This document shows positions 1-8,747 of a stretch of DNA of 31,568 nucleotides, piece after piece. Below the pieces are notes generated by a model. It saw only the letters and a program-made list of their open reading frames with translations. It had not been told where the DNA came from and searched no databases. The stretch is from CAYRJA01 sp964424455 (GTDB lineage Bacteria; Bacteroidota; Bacteroidia; Chitinophagales; UBA10324), in NCBI GenBank assembly GCA_964424455.1, contig CAYRJA010000027.1:1-31568 (forward strand), in the 5' to 3' direction. Within the stretch, counting starts at the first letter, position 1; every line of letters begins with the position of its first letter. The position numbers and the translations under genes were made by a program.

Positions 1-312
1 CCTGAGTAAATATAATATGATGAACAGGCAATGTCAAGTAAATTATTGTTTTGTTGTGGACATGGGCGGGGTTGTGATTTCTTTTGCTTAGGTGGGGTAG
101 CACGATTCTCACGAATCATTCATATTGTATTCTGTTACACTCTGGTATGATTTCACCATGTGTGTTACAGCCCTTTTGCTATTACTATTCAGATCAAATA
201 TTATACAGTTGAGCAATATGGACTCGTTCCAGCAGGAGTCTGCAAAAGGTAAGACCCTCTGGAATGGAAACGTTTGCATTAACAAGGTATTTATTGTAGC
301 ACTGTTTGATTA
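1..312. other. gene-poor stretch without a convincing gene
   Basis: No open frame here looks like a real protein: the longest (125-313, + strand) has no recognisable motif and poor composition. The stretch carries two copies of the dispersed TGTTACA motif (133 and 163). A short hairpin-like palindrome (GATTC/GAATC) lies near 104-117. No tRNA fold or riboswitch consensus was recognised. It is most likely intergenic or decayed sequence upstream of the riboflavin synthase remnant. Confidence 0.5.
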
Positions 313-563
313 AGTTTTCATTATTATTTTCAGATACATTTTATCAGCGCAAGTGAGAAACACTTTTGCCATCAGGGAAAGTCTCTGTGACAATTAACGG
401 AGTTTGTCTGACTGTTGCCAAACTGAAAAAAAGAAAGTTCACAGTTGCAATCATTCCTTACACTTTCGACAATACTAATTTTTCTGCTTTGAAGAAAGGA
501 GATATGGTTAATATTGAATTTGATATTCTGGGAAAATATATCCGGAGAATGGTAAAAGGATAG
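313..563 (+). pseudogene. ribE: riboflavin synthase alpha chain, C-terminal remnant with frameshift
   Basis: The last 65 codons (366-563) match the second lumazine-binding barrel of riboflavin synthase: GKVSVTINGVCLTV, then a VAIIPYTFDNTNF stretch and the closing DILGKYIRRMV. The only start in that frame is a TTG. Just upstream, in another frame (about 331-378), the sequence reads FQIHFISASEKHF and then a second QGK, which resembles the segment that precedes GSVTINGV in intact enzymes, so the reading frame shifts by one near 366-378. Stops lie upstream in both frames (307 and 354). The intact enzyme is about 200 residues with two barrels; the first barrel is absent. I infer a decayed copy, so the working ribE should be elsewhere in the genome. 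A sequencing error could explain the frameshift, but not the missing N-terminal half. Confidence 0.75.
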
Positions 564-627
564 AGCGTTTTCAGTGTAACAGTAATCGTACTCCACCGAG
601 CATCAAGATAATTTGAATTGATTTCCC

Positions 628-635
628 TATTTTTG
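628..635 (+). promoter_or_regulatory. possible Bacteroidota -7 box upstream of the metal-efflux operon
   Basis: TATTTTTG fits the TAnnTTTG -7 consensus of Bacteroidota primary sigma factors and sits just before the first gene of the efflux operon. A TTTG at 612-615 is upstream, but the spacing is shorter than usual, so the -33 element is doubtful. If it is used, transcription would begin about 640-645, making ATG 653 a more natural start than TTG 641. Confidence 0.4.
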
Positions 636-640
636 CCCCG

Positions 641-1027
641 TTGAAAAAAGTAATGGTGTCATTGTTTTTGGTTGTTTTTCTGTTTGCAAATACAGAAATG
701 CACCAGCTATTGAAATTGCCTGTACTTGTTCATCACTTCATTGAACACCGTCATCAAAATCAGGAAGAATCGTTGATTCATTTTCTGTTGGAGCATTACA
801 ACGACAGATCTTCTCATTGTAACGATAATCACAATGATCATAATAATCTGCCTTTTAAAACCCACGACTGTGCCACTGTTCACAGCACAGTTATTCTCAA
901 TACTATCTCTTCGTTTGTCATAGAAGAGCCAATTCGTATTTCACGGCAAGTTGCTATTCTGAAGGATAAATTATTTGTGTCTTCAACTTTTCTTTTCAAT
1001 ATCTGGCAGCCGCCAAAAATCAGCTAA
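641..1027 (+). CDS. small exported His-rich protein of metal-efflux operon
   Basis: The first gene of the operon encodes 128 residues from TTG 641, or 124 from ATG 653. An N-terminal hydrophobic segment (VSLFLVVFLFA) looks like a signal peptide or single anchor. A middle region of about 30 residues is rich in His, Asn and Asp (HCNDNHNDHNN), a plausible divalent-metal ligand patch. Small proteins with the same pattern (signal, KLPVLVHHFIEH-like segment, His-rich centre) commonly sit in front of CusA/CzcA genes in Bacteroidota. I know no assigned function. Periplasmic metal capture or sensing is inferred from composition and from the RND pump that starts 98 bp downstream. The TTG start gives an MKK-type leader but would be nearly leaderless if the box at 628-635 is the promoter. 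Confidence 0.75.
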   Translation: MKKVMVSLFLVVFLFANTEMHQLLKLPVLVHHFIEHRHQNQEESLIHFLLEHYNDRSSHCNDNHNDHNNLPFKTHDCATVHSTVILNTISSFVIEEPIRISRQVAILKDKLFVSSTFLFNIWQPPKIS

Positions 1028-1124
1028 TCGTTTATAAGAGTTCTGCTAATGCGGAGCAATAGAACACTTGCGATGCCAATACATTGCAAGCAGTTGTTTA
1101 TTACATTAACTAATTAATTTATTT

Positions 1125-4100
1125 ATGATAGAAAAGATTATCCGGTTCTCTGTAACACAAAAACTGATTACAGGAATGTTGCTCGTAATATTTATCGGTG
1201 TCGGGATTTATTCCCTGACGACTCTTTCTGTTGACGCAATGCCCGATATTACAAACAACCAGGTTCAGGTGATTACTTCCTGCCCCAACCTTGCTACACA
1301 GGAAGTGGAGCAGTTCATCACTTACCCGATAGAGATGCAGATGAAAACAATACCTGATGTGGTAGAGTTACGAAGTGTTTCACGCAGTGGTTTGTCTGTG
1401 ATTACCATTGTGTTTAAAGACAAAGTAAAAATTAATATCGCCAGACAGGCGGTTTCGGAGAAACTGAAAATTGCGGAAGCGGATCTGCCAAAAAATTTTG
1501 GCACCCCTGAAATCATTCCACCTACTACAGGACTTGGAGAAATTTACCAATACACTATTGCGCCAAAAAATGGATATGAGGATAAATATTCTATAATGGA
1601 TTTGCGCACCATTCAGGACTGGATTGTACGCAGGCAGCTAATCGGAGTGCCGGGTATAGTGGATGTAAGCAGTTTCGGCGGTTATCTCAAGCAATATGAA
1701 GTGGCGGTTGATCCGGCAAAAACGGTGAGTATGAATATCTCATTGATGGATGTTTTCAATGCACTCTCCAAAAACAATCAGAATACCGGGGGCAGTTACA
1801 TTGACAAAGGTCCCAATATTTATTTTATCCGCGGCGAGGGACTTGTAGAAAATCTGCATGACATTGAAAACATAGTTGTAAAAAATGTAAATGGCATTCC
1901 CATAAAAATCCGTGATATAGGAAAAGTACAATATGGTTATGCACCGCGATATGGAGCCATGACGCGGAACGGACAAGGTGAAACAGTTGGAGGAATTGTG
2001 CTGATGCTCAAAGGCGCTAATTCGGTGAAGGTAATTCATGCACTGAAGGAAAAAATGGAGACCATTGAGAAATCATTACCTGAAGGACTAACAATTGATG
2101 TGTTTGTTGACAGAACAAAACTGATTGACAAAACAATCAGCACTGTAGGTAAAAACCTGACTGAAGGAGCGCTCATAGTAATTCTCGTTTTGGTTTTGTT
2201 GCTTGGAAATCTTCGTGCAGGTTTAATAGTTGCTTCAGTAATTCCGCTCTCCATGTTGTTTGCAATAATGATGATGAATATTTTCGGAGTGAGTGCTAAT
2301 CTTATGAGTATGGGAGCTATTGATTTTGGTTTGATAGTGGATGGAGCAGTAATTATTGTAGAAAGCTTGTTACATATATTCACCAAGGATTACCGCAATA
2401 CAGTTCTGTCTCAGCAACAGATGAATAAAGAGGTAATAGGAGAATCCTCCAAAATCATGAGCAGTGCAGTTTTTGGACAAATCATTATTCTTATAGTCTA
2501 TGTTCCGATTTTTACGCTGACAGGCATTGAAGGGAAAATGTTTTTACCTATGGCGCAGACTGTTTCTTTTGCCATTATTGGAGCGCTGATTCTGTCACTG
2601 ACTTATGTGCCGTTAATGAGTAGTTTATTTCTCAGTAAGAAAATTACACATAAAGAAAGCATCAGTGACAGATTTATTAATCGGATGAACAGATTTTATA
2701 CTCCCTTACTCGCCCGGTTGCTAAAACATAGATTAAAGGTGATAACCGTATCCATTGTGTTTTTTATCGGGTCCGTTTTTCTTTTTTATTCACTTGGTGG
2801 TGAATTTATTCCTAAGTTAGATGAGGGAGATTTTGCAACCAATTATACTATCCGTCAGGGCAGCAATCTTAAACAAACCATAGAAACAGGAACGCAACTG
2901 GAAAAAATCTTACTGGAGAATTTTCCGGAAGTAAAAGTAGCAGTTTCAAAAATAGGTACAAGCGAGGTGCCCACTGATCCGATGCCTGTTGAAAGCGCTG
3001 ATTTGATTATTGTATTGAAGGACAAGAAAGAATGGACTACGGCACGCAGTTCTGAAGAACTGGCAGAAAAAATGAAAGAGAAAATGAGTGTAGTTCCGGG
3101 TATGAATCTTTCTTTTGAGCAGCCGATTCAAATGCGGTTTAATGAACTGATTGCCGGAGTAAAATCCAACATCGCCATAAAAATTTTCGGAGAGAATTTA
3201 GATGTGCTGTTTGAAAACGGAAATAAAACAGCCAGACTGATTGCCGGAGTGGAAGGTGTTACAGATATAAAGGTGGAACAGGTAGTGGGCATGCCTCAGT
3301 TGATAGTTCATTACGACCGCGAACGGATTGCACAGTACGGATTAAGCATAGAAGAGGCAAATACCATTCTCAATACAGCGCTGGCAGGCGGGAAAACGGG
3401 AGTGGTATATGAAGGAGAGAGGAAGTTTGATATGGTAGTCCGGCTGGCAAACTACCGCGATGCAGACGAAGAAAAAGTCAAAGACATTTTTGTTCCGCTG
3501 CCAAACGGCACACAGATTCCTTTGTCGCAACTGGCAGACATCTCTTTCAAATCTGCACCGTCACAAATCAGCCGTGATGATGCAGAACGAAGAATTGTGG
3601 TGGAAGCAAATGTCCATGGACGGGATATTCAAAGTGTGGTAGAAGACATCCAGAAAAAATTAGATGCCGAACTGAAACTGCCACCCGGTTACTACATTAC
3701 TTATGGCGGAACCTTTCAGAATTTGCAGGAAGCAAAAGAGCGGTTGCAGGTTGCTGTTCCTGTTGCACTGTTACTGATTTTCTTTTTATTATTTATTTCC
3801 TTCCGAAGTGTTACAGAAAGCTTAATCATCTTTTCAGCCATACCGCTGGCGGCTATCGGCGGTGTATTGGCGCTTTGGATTCGTAATATGAATTTCAGCA
3901 TCAGCGCAGGAATTGGCTTTATTGCCCTTTTCGGGGTAGCCGTGCTGAACGGAATTGTGCTTATTGCCTACTTTAATCACTTACGCGATAAAGGAGAAGA
4001 AGATGTAACACAACGTATTCTCAAAGGAACTGCTGCACGGTTAAGACCTGTTCTGGCAACAGCAGCCGTTGCTTCGATGGGATTTCTTCCGATGGCGCTT

Positions 4101-5444
4101 TCTACTTCTGCCGGAAGCGAAGTACAGAAACCATTAGCTACCGTAGTAATTGGTGGATTAGTTTCATCTACACTTCTTACTTTAGTGGTATTACCTGTTT
4201 TGTATTCACTCTTTATCAGTAAGAAAAAGAAATCAATCAGTGGTTTACCATTAGGGATAGGACTTGTTTTAATTTTTTCACTTTCTGCAAAATCACAGGT
4301 TGCAAACCATCACGAGTTACCACTTTCGCTTGACAGCGCCATTGCTGTGTCATTGCGCAATCATCCTTTAATACAGTCAGGGCAATACGGGATTCAGCAA
4401 CAGCAGAAGATGAAGAAAACAAATTTTACACTGGATCCGCTTGTGCTGAATTATCAGGGAGGGCAAATCAACAGCGGTGTAAATGATTACAATTTTTCTG
4501 CTGTAACAGGAATTCCATTTCCCGCTACAACCATTTCACAGGCAAATCTTCAGCAACAGAAAATAGCATTAGCTCAGTCGCAATTGAATATTACCAAAGC
4601 AGAACTGGTCAGGAATGTTTCACTGGCATACTATAAAATAGTATATGCGCAGCAGAAACTTCAGTTGCTGTTACAATTAGACAGTATATATTCAAACTTT
4701 GAATCCTATACCGGCATAAAATATAAGGTTGGAGAAACCAACCAGTTGGAAAAACTTTCAGCACAGGCAAAAAAAAAGGAAATACACCTGATGATGAAAG
4801 ATGCGGAGTCAGATTACCTTATTGCTCAGAGCAATTTACAGCAGTGGACAGGAGATGCATTTACTCTTACAGCAGATGAAAAATATTTTATTCTTGCGCC
4901 GCCGGATATTCCTGATACCTCTCAACTCAACTTCAATCCTTATCTCCAATTTCAAAAGCAACAATATAATACTTCGATTGCTCAATGGAAATTTGAAAAG
5001 AACAAGTATGCACCCTCTGTGCAATTCGGTTACTTCATGCAGAGCATAGACAGAACAGATCCATTTTACGGGTATAATATTGGGTTGAGTATTCCTATTT
5101 TCAGAACTGGACAACAGGGCAGAATACAATTTGCTTCATTGCAAACAAAAATGGAAGAAAAGAATCTGGATGCATTGCAGCGCACACTCCATGCAGAATA
5201 TACATCAGCTATTGAAGAGTATAAAAAACAAAATACAGGGTTGAATTACTACACTTCTGAAGGATTACCATTGGCAGAAAAGATACTATCAGTAGCTGCT
5301 AAATCATACAGCAGCGGCGATATCGGATATGTGGAATACATCCAGAATATTTCACAGGTATATAAAATAAAAACCGATTACCTGCAAACCGTTTTTAACC
5401 TTAATCAGTCAATCATCAATATCAATTACTTAATCAGCAAATAA
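1125..5444 (+). CDS. HME-RND heavy-metal efflux pump fused to TolC-like outer-membrane factor
   Basis: This 1439-residue protein is a CusA/CzcA-type proton-driven metal exporter. Residues 1 to about 1035 are a complete RND pump: a first membrane helix (about 12-32), a large periplasmic loop, a central helix bundle, and a second half ending in helix 12 near 1030. The helix-4 signature of heavy-metal RND pumps is present, with acidic residues D400, D406 and E413 in DFGLIVDGAVIIVE. After a KKKK stretch comes a hydrophobic segment (about 1041-1056) ending in an Ala-Lys-Ser-Gln site that resembles a signal peptide. Residues about 1060-1439 are an outer-membrane efflux protein with the usual long coiled helices. 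Ordinary HME-RND pumps are about 1040 residues, with the outer-membrane factor made separately; such fusions are known in Bacteroidota. The adaptor gene follows after 22 bp. The metal (Cu/Ag or Co/Zn/Cd) cannot be decided. Confidence 0.93.
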   Translation: MIEKIIRFSVTQKLITGMLLVIFIGVGIYSLTTLSVDAMPDITNNQVQVITSCPNLATQEVEQFITYPIEMQMKTIPDVVELRSVSRSGLSVITIVFKDKVKINIARQAVSEKLKIAEADLPKNFGTPEIIPPTTGLGEIYQYTIAPKNGYEDKYSIMDLRTIQDWIVRRQLIGVPGIVDVSSFGGYLKQYEVAVDPAKTVSMNISLMDVFNALSKNNQNTGGSYIDKGPNIYFIRGEGLVENLHDIENIVVKNVNGIPIKIRDIGKVQYGYAPRYGAMTRNGQGETVGGIVLMLKGANSVKVIHALKEKMETIEKSLPEGLTIDVFVDRTKLIDKTISTVGKNLTEGALIVILVLVLLLGNLRAGLIVASVIPLSMLFAIMMMNIFGVSANLMSMGAIDFGLIVDGAVIIVESLLHIFTKDYRNTVLSQQQMNKEVIGESSKIMSSAVFGQIIILIVYVPIFTLTGIEGKMFLPMAQTVSFAIIGALILSLTYVPLMSSLFLSKKITHKESISDRFINRMNRFYTPLLARLLKHRLKVITVSIVFFIGSVFLFYSLGGEFIPKLDEGDFATNYTIRQGSNLKQTIETGTQLEKILLENFPEVKVAVSKIGTSEVPTDPMPVESADLIIVLKDKKEWTTARSSEELAEKMKEKMSVVPGMNLSFEQPIQMRFNELIAGVKSNIAIKIFGENLDVLFENGNKTARLIAGVEGVTDIKVEQVVGMPQLIVHYDRERIAQYGLSIEEANTILNTALAGGKTGVVYEGERKFDMVVRLANYRDADEEKVKDIFVPLPNGTQIPLSQLADISFKSAPSQISRDDAERRIVVEANVHGRDIQSVVEDIQKKLDAELKLPPGYYITYGGTFQNLQEAKERLQVAVPVALLLIFFLLFISFRSVTESLIIFSAIPLAAIGGVLALWIRNMNFSISAGIGFIALFGVAVLNGIVLIAYFNHLRDKGEEDVTQRILKGTAARLRPVLATAAVASMGFLPMALSTSAGSEVQKPLATVVIGGLVSSTLLTLVVLPVLYSLFISKKKKSISGLPLGIGLVLIFSLSAKSQVANHHELPLSLDSAIAVSLRNHPLIQSGQYGIQQQQKMKKTNFTLDPLVLNYQGGQINSGVNDYNFSAVTGIPFPATTISQANLQQQKIALAQSQLNITKAELVRNVSLAYYKIVYAQQKLQLLLQLDSIYSNFESYTGIKYKVGETNQLEKLSAQAKKKEIHLMMKDAESDYLIAQSNLQQWTGDAFTLTADEKYFILAPPDIPDTSQLNFNPYLQFQKQQYNTSIAQWKFEKNKYAPSVQFGYFMQSIDRTDPFYGYNIGLSIPIFRTGQQGRIQFASLQTKMEEKNLDALQRTLHAEYTSAIEEYKKQNTGLNYYTSEGLPLAEKILSVAAKSYSSGDIGYVEYIQNISQVYKIKTDYLQTVFNLNQSIININYLISK

Positions 5445-5466
5445 TAAAATTCAGAAAATAAAAGCT

Positions 5467-6627
5467 ATGACAAAATATAAATTCCACTACATCATGTTTG
5501 CGTTAGCAATTCTTGCTTCCTGCACATCTCATTCACACAAGGAGGATGCTACTGTTACAGATGAGCACAAAGAAACAGCAGTAACAGTTGTATTAAGCGA
5601 TGCACAACAGAAAGCCATCGGTATTCAACTGGGAGAGATTCAAAACCGTAATCTGAAGAATAGCTTAAAAGTAAACGGGCGGCTTACGCTGCCTCCACAA
5701 AATCAGGCGAACGTCAGTTTGCCGGTTGGAGGAATTATAAAAACAATTACTGTTACAGAAGGAGCATTTGTACGCAAGGGTGAAATACTGGCAACTGTGG
5801 AGAATTCTGAGTTTATACAACTACAACAGGATTTCCTGCAAAGCAAATCGCAATTAGATTTTCTGAATGCAGAATATGAGAGGCAAAAAGAACTGCAAAA
5901 AGAAAACATCAATGCAGCAAAGACTTTTCAACTGGCAGAAGCAAATTACAAATCTCAACTCACCGTTTACAAATCACTGATTCAAAAACTGAAGTTGTAT
6001 AACTGCAATGCAGAAAGTCTCACACCCGAATCTATTTCCAACACCTTTACTGTTACAGCGCCTATTGAAGGAAACATTCACACCATTTCCATCAACATCG
6101 GAACTTTTGCAGAACCTAACAGGCAACTGTTCGACATTGTTGATAACCGTTACCTTCATATTGACCTGACTATATTTGAAAAAGATATTTCTAAACTGCA
6201 CGAAGGACAGCAACTCACCTTTACCGATGCCAATGATCCTTCACACCTTCATAATGCCACTATTTTCAGTATCAATAAAGCGTTTGAAAACGGACAGCAG
6301 GCGGTTATTGCTCATGCAAAAATTGAAAAAGTCAGTGAAACACTTTTACCCGGAATGTATATAGAAGCACGTATTGATATTGATAACAGCACAGTGCCTT
6401 CTTTGCCGGACGGCGCAATCGTCAGTAACGGTAACGACCACTATATTTTTGTTCAGCACAATGAAAATACTTTCAGACGGGTACAGGTACGCACCGGAAC
6501 TGCTGACCGGAATTTTACCGAAGTAATTCCGTTAGAGGAATTGATGCCGAATCAGAAAATAGTGCTTGAGGGCGCTTATTATTTATTAAGTGAACTTACG
6601 AAAGGAGAAGGTGAGCATCATCATTAA
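5467..6627 (+). CDS. RND periplasmic adaptor lipoprotein (CusB/CzcB type)
   Basis: A 386-residue membrane-fusion protein that links the pump to its outer-membrane part. The N-terminus is a lipoprotein signal with lipobox LASC, so the chain should be lipidated at Cys19; the mature protein begins with His-rich sequence (SHSHKED). About residues 75-110 hold the first half of a lipoyl/barrel-sandwich domain (VGGIIKTITVTEGAFVRKGEILATV). About 115-170 form a coiled-coil hairpin, and about 190-225 close the lipoyl domain (TAPIEGNIHTISINIG). Beta-barrel and membrane-proximal domains follow. The C-terminus ends in EGEHHH, another likely metal ligand patch. It follows the pump gene by 22 bp in the same operon. 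The family assignment is secure; metal specificity is not. Confidence 0.92.
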   Translation: MTKYKFHYIMFALAILASCTSHSHKEDATVTDEHKETAVTVVLSDAQQKAIGIQLGEIQNRNLKNSLKVNGRLTLPPQNQANVSLPVGGIIKTITVTEGAFVRKGEILATVENSEFIQLQQDFLQSKSQLDFLNAEYERQKELQKENINAAKTFQLAEANYKSQLTVYKSLIQKLKLYNCNAESLTPESISNTFTVTAPIEGNIHTISINIGTFAEPNRQLFDIVDNRYLHIDLTIFEKDISKLHEGQQLTFTDANDPSHLHNATIFSINKAFENGQQAVIAHAKIEKVSETLLPGMYIEARIDIDNSTVPSLPDGAIVSNGNDHYIFVQHNENTFRRVQVRTGTADRNFTEVIPLEELMPNQKIVLEGAYYLLSELTKGEGEHHH

Positions 6628-6730
6628 AGTACTGAGTTTACTAAATAGTGTAGAACAAAATAGATACTGAAATAAAAGATCAAGCACATATAAAGTACGG
6701 GAAATCTGTTTAGATGCTGTAAATTAGGTG

Positions 6731-6752
6731 GAAAACGATTAGGTTTTCTTTC
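6731..6752 (+). terminator. weak terminator-like hairpin after the efflux operon
   Basis: GAAAAC (6731-6736) can pair with GTTTTC (6743-6748) around a 6-base loop, followed by a short T-rich run. It lies about 100 bp past the adaptor stop. The stem is short and AT-rich, so this is tentative. Nothing else is recognisable in the 214 bp between the adaptor and the Fic gene. Confidence 0.3.
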
Positions 6753-6841
6753 TCTGATTCAGTATCTTCAATCTTTATAATTAATTAAAGTTGTATTTGC
6801 AGATTGAATGATTAAACCGCGAAATACTAATACCGAAGTGA

Positions 6842-7711
6842 ATGAAAGTATCCATCCGTTTTTTTGATAACCGTGAGATGCGTGCTGTTTGGGATAGGGA
6901 AAATGCCAAATGGTGGTTTTCTGTATTGGATGTTGTAGGTGTTTTGAACGAAGAAAACGATTACAATAAAGTTCGTAATTATTGGAAATACCTTAAAGCT
7001 AAATTAAAGAAAGAAAATAGCGAAGTGGTTAGTGCCACTACCCAGTTCATATTCTTAGCTCCGGATGGTAAGAAGCGTTTAGCTGAGATGCTCGACAGTG
7101 AAGGAGTAACTGCACTTGCCAAAAATTTTCCCAACAACAGAGCAATGAAATTTTTGGATTGGTTTCTTTACAGCGATACAAGTATTGACGGGCAAAGCAA
7201 GAAAAAAGCCTACACACTTTTCGAAAGCAATTTGATTAACGGGTTTGAGGTGGGTACAACTAAGAGTTTGCAACAAATACATGCTTATCTGTTCGGTGGC
7301 TTATATGATTTTGCAGGGCAAATTAGTCAGAAAAATATTTCAAAAGGAGGTTTTCAATTTGCCGTCCCACGCTTCTTGAACAATACTTTGAAAGAAATAG
7401 AATCAATGCCTGAAACAACATCTGATGAAATTGTAAATAAGTATGTAAAAATGAATATTGCCCATCCGTTTTTGGAGGGTAATGGCAGAAGCGCCAGAAT
7501 ATGGTTAGACTTGATACTTAAAAGGCGAATGAAAAAATGTGTGGACTGGAGTAAAATAGGCAAGCGGGATTATATGAATGCAATGATGCTAAGTTCCACA
7601 AAAAGCAGTGTATTAAAATTGCTTTTGAAAAATGCTTTAACCAACAAAATCAATGACCGTGAAATGTATATGAAGGGTATTGATTATTCATACTACTACG
7701 AAGAAAATTAA
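6842..7711 (+). CDS. Bro-N domain plus Fic-domain protein (probable AMP/UMP transferase)
   Basis: 289 residues. The N-terminal part (about 1-110) resembles the Bro-N/phage-antirepressor domain, with the WWFSVLDVVGVL and ALAKNFPNNRAMKFLDWF segments typical of that family. The C-terminal part carries the Fic core: FGGLYDFAGQI, then KGGFQFAVPRFL (the flap region), and the active-site loop HPFLEGNGRSAR, with catalytic His208, Glu212, and Arg216 and Arg219. Fic enzymes transfer AMP or another nucleotide to hydroxyl side chains of target proteins; many act as toxins or regulators. I see no clear inhibitory motif of the S/TxxxE(G/N) type in the chain and no antitoxin gene beside it. It stands alone between two operons, with 90 bp or more on each side. 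No dispersed TGTWACA motif occurs in it, which would fit recent acquisition but is weak evidence. Confidence 0.88.
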   Translation: MKVSIRFFDNREMRAVWDRENAKWWFSVLDVVGVLNEENDYNKVRNYWKYLKAKLKKENSEVVSATTQFIFLAPDGKKRLAEMLDSEGVTALAKNFPNNRAMKFLDWFLYSDTSIDGQSKKKAYTLFESNLINGFEVGTTKSLQQIHAYLFGGLYDFAGQISQKNISKGGFQFAVPRFLNNTLKEIESMPETTSDEIVNKYVKMNIAHPFLEGNGRSARIWLDLILKRRMKKCVDWSKIGKRDYMNAMMLSSTKSSVLKLLLKNALTNKINDREMYMKGIDYSYYYEEN

Positions 7712-7803
7712 ATGTGGAAAAATTATTTTGATATGTACCATACGACACCGTAAAATGATTTGATCCGCTACATTTTTGCCCCCTCCCAAAAATCAACCAT
7801 CAT

Positions 7804-8265
7804 ATGAAACATGAAATTGAATCACAATGGATGGGAAAAATGCAGTTCAATGCATTAGTCAACAACCATACTATTATCATGGATGCGCCTGAACGGGTGG
7901 GCGGTGAAGATCAGGGACCTATTCCCAAACCCTTTGTGCTGACAGCGCTTTCGGGCTGTACCGGAATGGATGTGATTGCACTGCTTCGCAAACAAGGGAA
8001 ACAATTGGATGAATTAAATCTGAAAGTATCCGGCGAAATCAGCAAGCAAGCGCCGATTGAATATGTGTCTGCCAATATTGTTTACGAAATAAAAGGAAAA
8101 CCGGAAGACCGTCAGTATGCATTTGATGCCATAATGACTTCTCAGGATAAAATCTGCGGCGTAAGTAGTATGTTGAAAAAGATTATGCCTGTTACCTGGC
8201 AGATTGTTTACAACGGAGAAGAAATTTTTAATAATCGCTCCGATGTGGTGAACCAAACCAACTGA
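7804..8265 (+). CDS. OsmC/Ohr-family peroxide-detoxifying protein
   Basis: 153 residues, normal for the OsmC family of thiol-dependent (hydro)peroxidases. The two redox cysteines are present: Cys52 in ALSGCTGMDV and Cys118 in DKICGVSSML. The peptide GPIPKPFVLTALSGCTGMD is typical of the OsmC subgroup found in sulfur operons rather than of classical Ohr. Family members reduce organic peroxides or persulfides with dithiol partners. It is the first gene of a seven-gene operon of rhodaneses and thioredoxins with gaps of 1-5 bp. That context suggests a role in persulfide or sulfane-sulfur handling; this is inference. The ATG at 7804 follows an AT-rich leader with a TTTG box near 7775. Confidence 0.9.
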   Translation: MKHEIESQWMGKMQFNALVNNHTIIMDAPERVGGEDQGPIPKPFVLTALSGCTGMDVIALLRKQGKQLDELNLKVSGEISKQAPIEYVSANIVYEIKGKPEDRQYAFDAIMTSQDKICGVSSMLKKIMPVTWQIVYNGEEIFNNRSDVVNQTN

Positions 8266-8270
8266 TAATT

Positions 8271-8504
8271 ATGTTAGTAAAATTCAAATACCCATTGATT
8301 GGAATAATTATAGGCGCTGTTGCCGGCTATGCGTACTACTACTTTGTAGGATGTGCGAGCGGTACTTGCCCGATTACTTCAAAACCTTTGAACAGTACTA
8401 TGTACGGTGCAATAATGGGGGCGTTGATTTTTACAGGATTTCAAACCAATAATTTAGATAAACAGACAGACAAGAAAAATGAAAAACAAGAAAACGATAA
8501 TTGA
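8271..8504 (+). CDS. DUF6132-like small membrane protein
   Basis: 77 residues with two predicted membrane helices (about 8-26 and 44-60) separated by a loop with two cysteines (VGCASGTCPITSKP). The GCxSGTCPITS motif is a hallmark of small Bacteroidota proteins that accompany rhodanese and OsmC genes (DUF6132-like). The C-terminal tail is highly charged (DKQTDKKNEKQEND). The two cysteines probably lie near a membrane face and could carry or relay sulfur; this is inference from position and context. The gene starts 5 bp after the OsmC stop, and its 3' end overlaps the next gene by 26 bp, which suggests coupled translation. Confidence 0.8.
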   Translation: MLVKFKYPLIGIIIGAVAGYAYYYFVGCASGTCPITSKPLNSTMYGAIMGALIFTGFQTNNLDKQTDKKNEKQENDN

Positions 8505-8745
8505 TGTGCGTACTCCCGCAGAGTTTATGGGAGGCAATGTTGCCGGCAGTATCAACATCCCGTTGAATGAAGTAAAGCAACGCATAGAAGAAATCAAGCA
8601 AATGCAACAACCGCTTATCCTTTGCTGTGCCAGCGGTAACCGCAGCGGACAGGCAGTATCCTATCTTCAGAGCATAGGAATTGAATGTGAGAACGGCGGC
8701 TGCTGGATAGATGTGAATTTTATGGTGAATGAAAACGAATCTTAA
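8479..8745 (+). CDS. single-domain rhodanese (sulfurtransferase)
   Basis: An 88-residue cytoplasmic rhodanese domain without a signal peptide. It has the DVRTPAEFMGG entry motif (about 9-19) and the six-residue active-site loop with catalytic Cys50 in CCASGNRS; Cys49 beside it is a second thiol. Rhodaneses carry sulfane sulfur as a cysteine persulfide and pass it to thiols. The usual GGxxxW ending is present as NGGCWID, with an added Cys. It overlaps the upstream membrane-protein gene by 26 bp and is followed after 2 bp by a second rhodanese. The donor and acceptor cannot be read from sequence. Confidence 0.92.
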   Translation: MKNKKTIIDVRTPAEFMGGNVAGSINIPLNEVKQRIEEIKQMQQPLILCCASGNRSGQAVSYLQSIGIECENGGCWIDVNFMVNENES

Positions 8746-8747
8746 GA

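Noticed and set aside
125..313. Open frame of 62 codons on the + strand near the left edge
   Set aside because: No motif or recognisable family, odd composition; it does not continue into the riboflavin synthase remnant.
1..365. Possible FMN (RFN) riboswitch upstream of the riboflavin synthase remnant
   Set aside because: None of the conserved RFN sequence blocks are visible here, and the remnant is not a functional gene.
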